A stretch of 64,000 bases of DNA from the NCBI RefSeq assembly GCF_003261635.1, contig NZ_QFXK01000039.1, positions 434,001-498,000 of the forward strand, in the 5' to 3' direction. The notes under the pieces are model-generated. The model saw nothing but the letters and a program-made list of their open reading frames with translations, was not told where the DNA came from and ran no database searches. This document shows, piece after piece, positions 16,412-24,671 of the stretch. The position numbers were made by a program, and so were the translations under genes. Position 1 is the first letter of the stretch, and each line of letters opens with the position of its first letter. Source of the stretch: Kribbella monticola (lineage in GTDB: Bacteria; Actinomycetota; Actinomycetes; Propionibacteriales; Kribbellaceae).

Positions 16412-17041
16412 TCAGCTCTTCGGAGTCACCTTGGTGAGGTGGGCGAAAGCGACCGATCGGTCCGGGGAGTGGAAGAGGTCCTGGCAGGTGGTGAGGGTGA
16501 GGATCGAGGCGGTCGGTACTTCGGTGGGCTCGCCGGGCACCGGGTCGAGGACCCAGGTGTCGGCCGGCTTGACGGTCAGGTCGCGCGGCGAGGCGTCCAG
16601 CTCGTAGGTGTAGACGGCGTCGGCCGTCTCGACGATCACCTCGTCCCCCTTGACCAGGTCGAGCAGCTTCCCGAACGGCGACCCGTGGGTGACCCGGTGC
16701 CCCGCGACCGCGAAGTTGCCCGGCTCCCCCGGCAGTTGGGTGTCCGGGTAGTGGCCGATTCCCTTCGCCAGGTCGTCCTTGCCGACGCCTTCGACGACCG
16801 GCTTCTCCCAGTCCGCGCCGAACTTGGGGATCCGGAGCAGCACTTCCGCCGTACCGGCTGGTCTCGGTGCCTTGTCAGGGACTTCGGCCGCCCAGCGGTC
16901 GCGCAGGTCCCGCTTGCCCTGGTCCATCGTGTGGTTCGAGGTGACGGCCGTTCCGAAGTACTGCCAGCCGGCCCAACCGAGCAGCCCGACCCCGGTGACG
17001 AGCAGAGCCGTGCCCAGCCCTCGTACTACGCCCCGTGCCAT
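16412..17041 (-). CDS. Class E sortase
   Basis: A 209-residue membrane-anchored transpeptidase: N-terminal hydrophobic segment (8-30) and sortase beta-barrel with His115 (VAGHRVTHG), Cys186 (LTLTTCQ) and Arg195 (DRSVAF), the catalytic triad. The TLTTC context is that of class E sortases of high-GC Gram-positives, which anchor LAXTG-type proteins to the wall. No LAXTG substrate gene was noticed in the window. It is the first gene of the leftward operon, 18 bases ahead of pyrE, and divergent from tdh. Confidence 0.9.
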   Translation of the reverse strand: MARGVVRGLGTALLVTGVGLLGWAGWQYFGTAVTSNHTMDQGKRDLRDRWAAEVPDKAPRPAGTAEVLLRIPKFGADWEKPVVEGVGKDDLAKGIGHYPDTQLPGEPGNFAVAGHRVTHGSPFGKLLDLVKGDEVIVETADAVYTYELDASPRDLTVKPADTWVLDPVPGEPTEVPTASILTLTTCQDLFHSPDRSVAFAHLTKVTPKS

Positions 17042-17175
17042 GGCGCCCAGTATCCCTGCGACCCCCTGCGTCCTTTCGTGCAGGGGAACTGCAAAGCCTG
17101 TGTACGACGTGTCGATGGACGCCGGTGGTTGCCCGGGATAACGATGTGGAAGGCAATCTCCTGAGGAGGTACGCG

Positions 17176-18225
17176 GTGAAAGCGCTGGTCAAGGCCGAGA
17201 GCAGGCCGGGACTGTGGTTGCAGGACGTCCCCGAGCCGAAGATCGAGGCGGACGAGGTGCTGATCAAGGTCCTCCGGACAGGGCTGTGCGGGACCGATCT
17301 GCACATCCAGAGCTGGGACCCGTGGGCGCAGAAGAACGTGCCGGTGCCGATGGTGACCGGGCACGAGTTCTGCGGCGAGGTGGTGGAGATCGGCGCCGGC
17401 GTACGGGATGTCGCCGTCGGTGACATCGTCAGCGGCGAGGGGCACCTGATCTGCGGGCGGTGCCGCAACTGCCGCGCCGGCCGCCGGCACCTGTGCATCA
17501 AGACGCGCGGGCTCGGCGTCCACGTGCCGGGCGCGTTCGCGGAGTACGTGAGCCTGCCGGCTCTCAACGTCTGGGTGCACCGGGACCCACTCGACCTGGA
17601 TGTCGCCGCGATCTTCGATCCTTTTGGCAACGCGGTGCACACCGCGCTGTCGTTCCCCGTCGTTGGGGAGGACGTGCTGATCACCGGTGCGGGGCCGATC
17701 GGGATCATGGCCGCCGCGGTCGCTCTGCACGCAGGGGCGCGAAACGTGGTGATCACGGACCTTTCCGACTACCGGCTGGAGCTGGCCCGCAAGATCGGCG
17801 TCACGCACGCGGTCAACGTCGGCGAGCAGAGCATCGCCGACGCGCAGCGCTCGCTGGGTATGCGCGAGGGCTTCGACGTCGGGATGGAGATGTCGGGGCA
17901 GCCGGCCGCGCTGCGCGACATGCTCGCGAACATGAACCACGGCGGCAAGATCGCGATGCTCGGGCTGCCGGCCGACGAGATCGCGATCGACTGGAGCACC
18001 GTCGTACTGAACATGCTGACGATCAAGGGCATCTACGGTCGCGAGATGTTCGAGACGTGGTACTCGATGTCGGTGATGCTGGAGCGCGGGCTGGATCTCG
18101 CCCCGGTGATCACGCACCGGTTCGGGTACGCCGACTTCGAGGCAGCCTTCGACGTGGCGCGACAAGGGCAGTGCGGCAAGGTGATCCTGGACTGGACCAA
18201 GGCTAGCTTCGAGGGGAATGTCTGA
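17176..18225 (+). CDS. tdh: L-threonine 3-dehydrogenase
   Basis: A 349-residue zinc medium-chain dehydrogenase oxidising threonine to 2-amino-3-ketobutyrate with NAD. Catalytic zinc residues Cys38, His63 and Glu64 (GLCGTDLH, TGHEFCG), structural zinc cysteines 93, 96, 99 and 107 (CGRCRNCRAGRRHLC) and the NAD motif GAGPIG (171-176) are present. The GTG at 17176 is set by AGGAGG 6 bases upstream. The kbl gene overlaps its stop by one base, forming the classic two-gene threonine-to-glycine operon. Confidence 0.93.
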   Translation: MKALVKAESRPGLWLQDVPEPKIEADEVLIKVLRTGLCGTDLHIQSWDPWAQKNVPVPMVTGHEFCGEVVEIGAGVRDVAVGDIVSGEGHLICGRCRNCRAGRRHLCIKTRGLGVHVPGAFAEYVSLPALNVWVHRDPLDLDVAAIFDPFGNAVHTALSFPVVGEDVLITGAGPIGIMAAAVALHAGARNVVITDLSDYRLELARKIGVTHAVNVGEQSIADAQRSLGMREGFDVGMEMSGQPAALRDMLANMNHGGKIAMLGLPADEIAIDWSTVVLNMLTIKGIYGREMFETWYSMSVMLERGLDLAPVITHRFGYADFEAAFDVARQGQCGKVILDWTKASFEGNV

Positions 18226-19403
18226 TGTTCGGCAAGATGCGGGAAGACCTGGCAGGCACCATCGGCGAGATCCGCGACGCGGGGCTGTACAAGTCCGAGC
18301 GGGTGATCACGTCACCGCAGAACGCCGGCATCTCTGTTGCCTCGGGCAACGTGCTGAACTTCTGCGCCAACAACTACCTCGGCCTGGCGGATCACCCCGA
18401 CGTCATCGCGGCGGCCCGGGAAGCCTTGGATCGTTGGGGTTTCGGGATGGCTTCGGTGCGTTTCATCTGCGGCACCCAGCAGATCCACAAAGACCTGGAA
18501 GATGCCTTGAGCAACTTCCTCGGCGCCGAGGACACCATCCTTTACAGCTCCTGCTTCGACGCGAACGGCGGTCTCTTCGAGACGCTGCTCGGCGCTGAGG
18601 ACGCGGTGATCTCCGACGAGCTGAACCACGCCAGCATCATCGACGGCATCCGGTTGTCGAAGGCTCGCCGCTACCGGTACAAGAACCGCGACATGGCCGA
18701 CCTGGAAGCACAGTTGAAGGACGCCGCGGACGCGCGGTACCGGCTGATCGCCACCGACGGCGTGTTCTCGATGGACGGCTACGTTGCGCCGCTGGACGAG
18801 ATCTGCGACCTGGCCGACCGGTACGACGCGCTGGTGATGGTGGACGACTCGCACGCGGTCGGCTTCGTCGGCCCGGACGGAGCCGGTACGCCGTCGCTGT
18901 TCGGCGTGAAGGACCGGGTGGACATCCTCACCGGCACCCTCGGCAAAGCGCTCGGCGGCGCATCGGGTGGATACGTCGCCGCCCGCCGCGAGATCGTCGA
19001 GCTCCTCCGCCAGCGGTCCCGGCCGTACCTGTTCTCCAACTCGCTGGCGCCCTCGGTCACGGCAGCTTCGCTGAAGGCGCTCGAACTGATCGGCTCCACC
19101 AGCGACCTACGCGACAAACTCGCCGCCAACACCAAACTCTTCCGCACGAAGATGACCGAAGCCGGCTTCGACATCCTCCCCGGCGACCACCCCATCTCCC
19201 CGGTGATGATCGGCGACGCCGCCCAAGCCGCCCGCCTAGCCGACAAACTCCTCGACCTCGGCGTCTACGTCATCGGCTTCTCCTACCCGGTGGTCCCGCA
19301 CGGCAAGGCCCGAATCCGAACCCAACTCTCCGCCGCCCACTCCACCGAAGACGTAGAACAGGCCATAACAGCCTTCATCCAAGCCCGCGCCGCCCTCAGC
19401 TGA
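18225..19403 (+). CDS. kbl: Glycine C-acetyltransferase (2-amino-3-ketobutyrate CoA ligase)
   Basis: A 392-residue PLP enzyme of the alpha-oxoamine synthase family that splits 2-amino-3-ketobutyrate with CoA into glycine and acetyl-CoA. The PLP lysine is Lys241 (TLGKALGG), with the family motifs NNYLGLADHP (49-58), GTQQIHKDLE and VDDSHAVGF (206-214). Its ATG overlaps the tdh stop (TGATG), and the product of tdh is its substrate. The last 300 bases are markedly C/A-rich on the coding strand. Confidence 0.94.
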   Translation: MFGKMREDLAGTIGEIRDAGLYKSERVITSPQNAGISVASGNVLNFCANNYLGLADHPDVIAAAREALDRWGFGMASVRFICGTQQIHKDLEDALSNFLGAEDTILYSSCFDANGGLFETLLGAEDAVISDELNHASIIDGIRLSKARRYRYKNRDMADLEAQLKDAADARYRLIATDGVFSMDGYVAPLDEICDLADRYDALVMVDDSHAVGFVGPDGAGTPSLFGVKDRVDILTGTLGKALGGASGGYVAARREIVELLRQRSRPYLFSNSLAPSVTAASLKALELIGSTSDLRDKLAANTKLFRTKMTEAGFDILPGDHPISPVMIGDAAQAARLADKLLDLGVYVIGFSYPVVPHGKARIRTQLSAAHSTEDVEQAITAFIQARAALS

Positions 19404-19434
19404 AACTGTCGGCCTGGGTCGTCATGATGTCCGT

Positions 19435-20520
19435 ATGACGACCCTCTCGGCTCGTGCCGTCAATCGTGCGACTCTCGCTCGGCAACTGTTGCTGGAGCGG
19501 GCCGACGTTGGGGTTGTGGGGGCGGTTGAGCGGTTGGTGGGAATGCAGGGGCAGGAGGCCAAGCATCCGTTTGTGGGGTTGTGGGGGCGGGTGGAGGGGT
19601 TCACCGACGAGCAGCTGACCGCGGCGGTGGAGAAGCGGGAGGTGGTGCGGGCCACCTTGTTTCGGGGGACGTTGCATCTGGTGGCCGCGGCGGACTACCT
19701 GCGGTTCCGGAGCACGATGGGGCCGATTCTCGAGGGTGGGTTGAAGATGCTCGGGGAGCGGGCCGAAGGGCTGGATGTCGGCAAGGTGGTAGCGGCGGCG
19801 AAGAAGCTGCTGGCGAAGGAGCCGTTGACGTTCACCGAGGTGCGCGACGCGCTCCAGAAGCAGTTCCCCGAGGTCAATGACCGCGCGCTCGGGTTCTGCA
19901 CGCGGATGATGGTGCCGCTGGTGATGTACCCGACCGACACCCGCTGGGGCTGGCCGGCGAACGCCCGGTTCACCCCCGCCGAGGAGTGGCTGAAGCACAA
20001 GCTCCACCCCACCGCAGTACCGGACGAGCTCGTACTGCGGTACCTCGCCGCGTTCGGCCCCGCGACTCCAGCCGACTTCCAGACCTGGTCCGGCCTGCCG
20101 AAGGCGAAGCCGGTGTTCGACGGGCTGGAGCTCGAGCAGTTCAAGGACGACAACGGCAAGACCCTGTACGACGTACCGGATGCGCCGCGCCCCGATCCGG
20201 ACACGCCGGCGCCCGTCCGGTTCCTGCCGGAGTTCGACAATCTTCTGCTCGCCCATGCGAAGCGCGAGCGGATCATCGCCGACGAGCACCGCCCGGCTGT
20301 CTTCACCAAGAACCTACGGATCAAGTCGACGTACACGGTCGACGGCCACGTCGCCGGCCTGTGGACGACCGAGAGGAAGCGCGGTGTGGCCACTCTCACG
20401 CTCACCCCGTTCGGCCGGACGACGAAGAAGGCAGCGAGCGAGCTGGAGCGGGAAGGGAGCGCGTTGCTGCGGTTCCTGGAGCCGGATGCGAAGACCTACG
20501 AGTTGGTTACGGGCAGTTGA
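19435..20520 (+). CDS. Winged-helix DNA-binding domain protein (AlkZ/YcaQ-like)
   Basis: A 361-residue protein of the HTH_42 family: N-terminal helices (LSARAVNRATLARQLLLER ... VGMQGQEAKHPFVGLWGR), the REVVRATLFRGTLHLV strand and a C-terminal FLPEFDNLLLAHAKRERI block. The family includes AlkZ/YcaQ DNA glycosylases that unhook interstrand crosslinks, but many actinobacterial members are uncharacterised and the QxQ catalytic motif is only partly matched (MQGQE). Six bases separate CATGAT (19423-19428) from the ATG, and no Shine-Dalgarno is present, so it is probably leaderless. The 5' third is unusually G/T-rich. Confidence 0.78.
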   Translation: MTTLSARAVNRATLARQLLLERADVGVVGAVERLVGMQGQEAKHPFVGLWGRVEGFTDEQLTAAVEKREVVRATLFRGTLHLVAAADYLRFRSTMGPILEGGLKMLGERAEGLDVGKVVAAAKKLLAKEPLTFTEVRDALQKQFPEVNDRALGFCTRMMVPLVMYPTDTRWGWPANARFTPAEEWLKHKLHPTAVPDELVLRYLAAFGPATPADFQTWSGLPKAKPVFDGLELEQFKDDNGKTLYDVPDAPRPDPDTPAPVRFLPEFDNLLLAHAKRERIIADEHRPAVFTKNLRIKSTYTVDGHVAGLWTTERKRGVATLTLTPFGRTTKKAASELEREGSALLRFLEPDAKTYELVTGS

Positions 20521-20582
20521 TGAGGTTGTTGTCACACGTCGGATGACTGGGCTACGACCGTTGCTACCAGTGGAATAGACGG

Positions 20583-21407
20583 ATGAGCACAGTCCCCACC
20601 ATCACTCTGGACAACGGCGTCGAGATCCCGCAGCTGGGCCTGGGGGTCTGGCAGATCGAGGACGACGTCGTCACCGGTGTCGTCGAGTCGGCCTTCGAGG
20701 CCGGCTACCGGCATGTCGACACCGCCGCGATCTACGGCAACGAGAAGGGGGTCGGCCGCGCGATCGCCGCCGCCGGCCTGCCCCGCGAGGAGCTGTTCAT
20801 CACCACCAAGGTGTGGAACAGCGAGCAGGGGTTCGACTCCACCCTCAAGGCGTTCGACGAGAGCCTCGCGCGGCTCGGCCTCGACCACGTCGACCTGTAC
20901 CTGATCCACTGGCAGGCGTTGAAGAAGGACAAGTACGTCGAGACCTGGAAAGCGTTCGAGCAGCTGTACGCCGACAAGCGGGTGCGCTCGATCGGCGTCT
21001 CCAACTTCCACATCCCTGCCCTGCAACGGCTCTTCGACGAGACCGACGTACGCCCGATGGTGAACCAGATCGAGCTGCACCCGGCCCTGCCGCAGGACGA
21101 ACTGCGGGCGTTCAACGCGGAGAACGACATCGTCACCCAGGCGTGGAGCCCGCTGGCGTCCGGTGAGCTGCTCGGCGACGCGACGCTGGCGAAGCTCGGC
21201 GAGAAGCACGGCAAGACGCCGGCGCAAGTGGTCATCCGCTGGCACCTGCAGCTCGGCAACGTGGTGATCCCGAAGTCGAAGACTCCGAGCCGGGTCGCCG
21301 AGAACATCGACGTCTTCGACTTCACGCTGGACAACGAGGACATGGCCGCCATCGCCGACCTCGAAACCGGCCACCGCACCGGCGGCGACCCCGACACCTT
21401 CGGCTGA
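20583..21407 (+). CDS. Aldo/keto reductase
   Basis: A 274-residue NADPH-dependent (beta/alpha)8 oxidoreductase. The catalytic tetrad Asp46, Tyr51, Lys76 and His109 is visible (HVDTAAIYGNE, ITTKVWN, LIHWQ) and the NADP-binding IPKSKTPSR near the C-terminus is present. Length and motifs match 2,5-diketo-D-gluconate reductase-type bacterial members that reduce small carbonyls. TGGAAT ends exactly six bases before the ATG with no ribosome site, a possible leaderless start. It stands alone, convergent with a LysR gene 8 bases away. Confidence 0.9.
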   Translation: MSTVPTITLDNGVEIPQLGLGVWQIEDDVVTGVVESAFEAGYRHVDTAAIYGNEKGVGRAIAAAGLPREELFITTKVWNSEQGFDSTLKAFDESLARLGLDHVDLYLIHWQALKKDKYVETWKAFEQLYADKRVRSIGVSNFHIPALQRLFDETDVRPMVNQIELHPALPQDELRAFNAENDIVTQAWSPLASGELLGDATLAKLGEKHGKTPAQVVIRWHLQLGNVVIPKSKTPSRVAENIDVFDFTLDNEDMAAIADLETGHRTGGDPDTFG

Positions 21408-21415
21408 TCAGCGCT

Positions 21416-22282
21416 TCAGACCAGTTGGAGGAATCGCTCCAGGACGGGTGAGGAGTTGTCCGGCGACCAGGCTACGGAGAGTTGCCAGGGCGGGAGGTTG
21501 TCGGACAACTTGCGGTAGACGACGGCTTCCGGGTCGATCGGCGGGGTCGGGGCGATCAGCAGCGACACCCCGAGCCCGGCGGCGACAAGCGCCACGATCG
21601 TCTGTACGTCAGCGCCCTCCTGCACGATCCGCGGTACGAAACCGGCTGCCCGGCAGTAGCCGACGATCGCGTCGTGGACCGACGGCCCGGTCGCCCGGGT
21701 GTAGAGCACGAAGGTCTCCTCGGCCAACTCGGCCAGGCCGATCCGCTTGCGCTTCGCGAGCCGATGTCCCGCGGGCAACGCCACCACCAACGGATCGTGC
21801 GAGACCACCCGCGACGAAAGCCCCGGCTCGGCCGCCGGCAACCGGAGCAGACCGACATCGATCCGCCCGTCGCGCAAGGCGTCCGTCTGACGCAGCGTCG
21901 TCATCGTCTCCAGGTCGAGCACGACCTCGGGATACGCCGCGCGGAACGTCCCGAGCAACCGCGGCAACGCCTCGAAGGTCGCGGACTGAACGAATCGCAA
22001 CCGGAGCGTCCCCAACTCCCCGCGGTGGGTCCGCTGCGCGGTACGAACCGCTTCGTCCGCCCGCCGCAGCAACTCCTTCGCGTCGACGAGAAAGGCCTCC
22101 CCGGCGGCTGTCAGTACGAACCGTCGCTTCACCCGGGCGAACAACTCGACCCCGAGGTCGTGTTCGAGTGCCGCGATCTGCCGGCTCAGCGACGGCTGGG
22201 TGAGATGCAGCCGGACCGCGGCACGCCCCACGTTCAGTTCCTCGGCGACCACCACGAACGAGTTCAGCTGGCGAAGCTCCAT
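21416..22282 (-). CDS. LysR family transcriptional regulator
   Basis: A 288-residue LysR protein: winged helix-turn-helix at 1-60 (MELRQLNSFVVVAEELNVGRAAVRLHLTQPSLSRQIAALE, given here only as its landmarks LRQLNSF and QPSLSRQI) and an effector-binding domain from about 88. The ATG at 22282 is chosen because LysR proteins begin directly with this helix; upstream ATGs at 22306 and 22309 would add 8-9 residues. It is divergent from a small gene and a second LysR gene, and may control that side. Confidence 0.88.
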   Translation of the reverse strand: MELRQLNSFVVVAEELNVGRAAVRLHLTQPSLSRQIAALEHDLGVELFARVKRRFVLTAAGEAFLVDAKELLRRADEAVRTAQRTHRGELGTLRLRFVQSATFEALPRLLGTFRAAYPEVVLDLETMTTLRQTDALRDGRIDVGLLRLPAAEPGLSSRVVSHDPLVVALPAGHRLAKRKRIGLAELAEETFVLYTRATGPSVHDAIVGYCRAAGFVPRIVQEGADVQTIVALVAAGLGVSLLIAPTPPIDPEAVVYRKLSDNLPPWQLSVAWSPDNSSPVLERFLQLV

Positions 22283-22381
22283 CGCCACATCATGCACCAC
22301 ACGCATCAACTCTGCGGAAAACTCTCATTGGACGTATCAACAGCGGCTCCGTAGCGTCGAAACCGACGAAAGGAACCGCAG
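22283..22381. promoter_or_regulatory. LysR divergent promoter region with T-N11-A motif
   Basis: The 99 bases between the leftward LysR start and the small rightward gene contain TTG-GACGTAT-CAA at 22328-22340, a T-N11-A element with 3-base inverted arms, the minimal LysR box. This fits autoregulation and control of the divergent small gene. The short arms make it a weak match. Confidence 0.3.
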
Positions 22382-22585
22382 ATGTACGTCTTCCCGATCA
22401 CCGTTATCGCCAAGGTCGCCAAGGAGTCCAGGTCGGGCTTCGCCGACGCCCCGGTCGTCCCCTACGACCCGCCCCGCCCGCACTGGTTCAGCCGCCGGCT
22501 GCACCGCCGGTCGACGGCGGCCGTATGCCAAGCTGAGCATCGTGATCGAAGTCCGAAGGCTGCGGGTGCTCCGCGCACTTGCTGA
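22382..22585 (+). CDS. Possible small protein (67 aa), divergent from LysR
   Basis: A 67-residue reading frame with a good ribosome site (AAAGGAA, 7 bases before the ATG). The first 35 residues (MYVFPITVIAKVAKES...) look protein-like, while the end is Arg/Ala-rich and runs into the start of the second LysR gene in another frame. No family is recognised. Either a real small protein controlled by the divergent LysR regulator or a leader peptide. Confidence 0.35.
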   Translation: MYVFPITVIAKVAKESRSGFADAPVVPYDPPRPHWFSRRLHRRSTAAVCQAEHRDRSPKAAGAPRTC

Positions 22586-23459
22586 TCACGGCACCGTGAC
22601 GGCGGCCGCCGAGGTGCTGCACCTGACCCCGTCGGCCGTCTCCCAGCAACTCGCCGCCCTGGAATCCGAGGTCGGCCAGGAGCTGCTCGAACGCCGCGGC
22701 CGCCGGGTCGCGATCACCTCGGCCGGCCGCCTGCTGCTCAGTCACGCCGACACCATCCTCACCGACGTCGAACGTGCCGAGGACGCGATGCGCCTGTACG
22801 CCGAAGGCGCCACCGGCGAGCTCCGGATCGCCGCCTTCGCGACCGCGATCAACCTCCTGGTCGCCCCGTCGCTGGCCCGCCTCCGGACGACCACGCCCGG
22901 CCTGCGCCTCGTAGTACGCGATGCCGAAGGCCATCAGGGCATCACCCAGTTGCTCGACGGCGAGGTGGAGTTGGCCGTCGCCGTCGAGCACCGGGGATCG
23001 CTCCGCTCCGACGACCACCGGCTGACCCGGATCCCCTTGTACGCCGAGCCTTTCGTGGCCCTGCTTCCGGCCGGCCACCCCGCCGCCGCCGACGCCGCGG
23101 TCGATCTCGCGAAGCTGGCCGACGACGACTGGGTCATGACCTCGATCGGCAATCCGATCCGCGACGTCGTCCTGCTCGCCTGCGAACAAGCGGGTTTCGC
23201 TCCCCGCATCGCCCACCACTCCGACGACTTCAGTGCCGTGGCCGCCCTGGCAGCCGCGGGCGCGGGCGTCTCACTGGTCCCCCAGCTGGCGCTCCCTCAC
23301 CCCGGCACTGCCGTACTACGTCCGCTCGCGCCGCCCACGCCTACTCGCCGCGTCTACGCCGCCACCCGCACGGGCCGGGCCGCCCATCCGTTGATCAAGG
23401 CAACGATCAGCGCGCTGTCCGAGACGGCCGCCGCACTCCCGCTGACCACGACTAGGTGA
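22542..23459 (+). CDS. LysR family transcriptional regulator
   Basis: A 305-residue LysR protein with an N-terminal winged helix (VRRLRVLRALADHGTVTAAAEV, LTPSAVSQQLAALE) and a substrate-binding domain. The GTG at 22542 gives the usual compact LysR N-terminus; no Shine-Dalgarno is evident. The PSAVSQQ recognition helix and REV-type effector domain resemble actinobacterial LysR regulators of amino-acid or drug transport, but the target is unknown. The 3' end of the coding strand is C-rich. Confidence 0.87.
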   Translation: MIEVRRLRVLRALADHGTVTAAAEVLHLTPSAVSQQLAALESEVGQELLERRGRRVAITSAGRLLLSHADTILTDVERAEDAMRLYAEGATGELRIAAFATAINLLVAPSLARLRTTTPGLRLVVRDAEGHQGITQLLDGEVELAVAVEHRGSLRSDDHRLTRIPLYAEPFVALLPAGHPAAADAAVDLAKLADDDWVMTSIGNPIRDVVLLACEQAGFAPRIAHHSDDFSAVAALAAAGAGVSLVPQLALPHPGTAVLRPLAPPTPTRRVYAATRTGRAAHPLIKATISALSETAAALPLTTTR

Positions 23460-23504
23460 CCCACGTCACACAACGCATCTGCCGGGTGTGGTGGTCAGTG
23501 GGTT

Positions 23505-24134
23505 GTGAGCGTTCAGTTGAGCGTCGTCATCCCCGCGCGTGACGGGGACGACGCGCGGTTGCCGGCGACATTGCGCTGCCTGGTGGCGCACCTGCAGCAG
23601 CAGGAGAAGGGCTGGGAGGTCCTCGTCGTCGACGAAGGCTCGTCGGATCAGGTCGCCCGCGCGGTGGCGGTACTCGGGGACGACCGGGTGCGGCTGATCC
23701 GGCGGCCGGGCAGGCGCGGCAAGGGGCACGCGGCGCGGATCGGCGTACTGGCTTCTCGAGGCGCGCGCGTGTTGATGTGCGACCCGGGGAACGCGACGCC
23801 GATCGAGGAGTTGCCCAGGTTGCACGACGCGCTCGAAGAGGGCGCGAGTGTGGCGATCGGGTCGCGTCGGCCGCCTTCACCGGTGCGGAAGCATCCACTG
23901 CGCCAGTTCTGCGGCTGGATCGGCACCGGCCTGATCCAGCTTGTCGCCGCACCCGGCATGCAGGACGCCACCACCGGGTTCAACCTGTACGACGGTCCGC
24001 GGGCCCGGGTGGTCTTCCAGCGCGCCAGACTGGACAGCGGTTCGGACGCCGAAGTACTCCACCTGTTTCGCCGGCTCGGGCTGCAGGTCGTCGAGGTCCC
24101 GGTGCGCTGGTCCGATCCTCTCGGCTCGAACTGA
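23505..24134 (+). CDS. Family 2 glycosyltransferase (dolichyl-phosphate sugar transferase-like), atypical DxD
   Basis: A 209-residue GT-A fold protein: LSVVIPARDG (5-14), VLVVDEGSSDQ, then a TPIEELPRLHDAL segment and GxxxTTGFNLYD. In dolichyl-phosphate glucosyl/mannosyltransferases the metal-binding segment reads DADxSTPIEE; here it is CDPGNATPIEE, so the second Asp is absent. No membrane segments follow. It could transfer a sugar to a lipid carrier or have lost activity. The GTG at 23505 follows a G-rich stretch; the sigma operon starts 12 bases after its stop. Confidence 0.75.
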   Translation: MSVQLSVVIPARDGDDARLPATLRCLVAHLQQQEKGWEVLVVDEGSSDQVARAVAVLGDDRVRLIRRPGRRGKGHAARIGVLASRGARVLMCDPGNATPIEELPRLHDALEEGASVAIGSRRPPSPVRKHPLRQFCGWIGTGLIQLVAAPGMQDATTGFNLYDGPRARVVFQRARLDSGSDAEVLHLFRRLGLQVVEVPVRWSDPLGSN

Positions 24135-24146
24135 GAGGGGCGGGTC

Positions 24147-24671
24147 GTGCGGGCGCAGGACGAGCGGCAGTACGTCGAGTACGTGACCGCGCGACTGCCT
24201 GACCTGCGCCGCCTCGCCGGGTCGCTCTGCAAGGACGCGCACCGGGCCGACGACGTCGTACAGAACGCGATCACCAAGCTCTACGTGCACTGGCGTCGCG
24301 CCCGGGGGGCCGACAACCTCGACGCCTACGTACGGACCATCGTCGTCCGCACGTTCCTCAACGACCAGCGGCTGCGCTGGTCGCGGGTGCGCCTCACCGA
24401 CGAGCTCACCGAGTTGCCCGCGGATCAGCCACGCGAGGTCGAGACGCGTCTGGTGATCGCGGATGCCCTTCAGCGGCTGCCCCCGAAGCTGCGCGCAGTA
24501 CTGGTACTGCGCTTTCTCTACGACCTCTCCGTGCGCGAAGCCGCCGCCACCCTCGGGTGTTCGGAGAACACCGTGAAGAGCCAGACCGCCCGCGGCCTCG
24601 CCGTACTGCGGCAGTCGCTCGGCGACCGCGTGGACCTCAGACCTCAAGCAGGGAAGGGAGTAGCACAATGA
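24147..24671 (+). CDS. RNA polymerase sigma factor, SigE-type ECF subfamily
   Basis: A 174-residue ECF sigma factor with region 2 (AHRADDVVQNAITKLYVHW) and a region 4 helix-turn-helix (EAAATLGCSENTVKSQTARGLAVLR). The GTG at 24147 follows GAGAGGGG at a good distance. Its stop overlaps the ATG of the next gene (ATGA). The architecture repeats the 5335-6644 locus: SigE-type sigma then a single-pass protein. Confidence 0.85.
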   Translation: MRAQDERQYVEYVTARLPDLRRLAGSLCKDAHRADDVVQNAITKLYVHWRRARGADNLDAYVRTIVVRTFLNDQRLRWSRVRLTDELTELPADQPREVETRLVIADALQRLPPKLRAVLVLRFLYDLSVREAAATLGCSENTVKSQTARGLAVLRQSLGDRVDLRPQAGKGVAQ

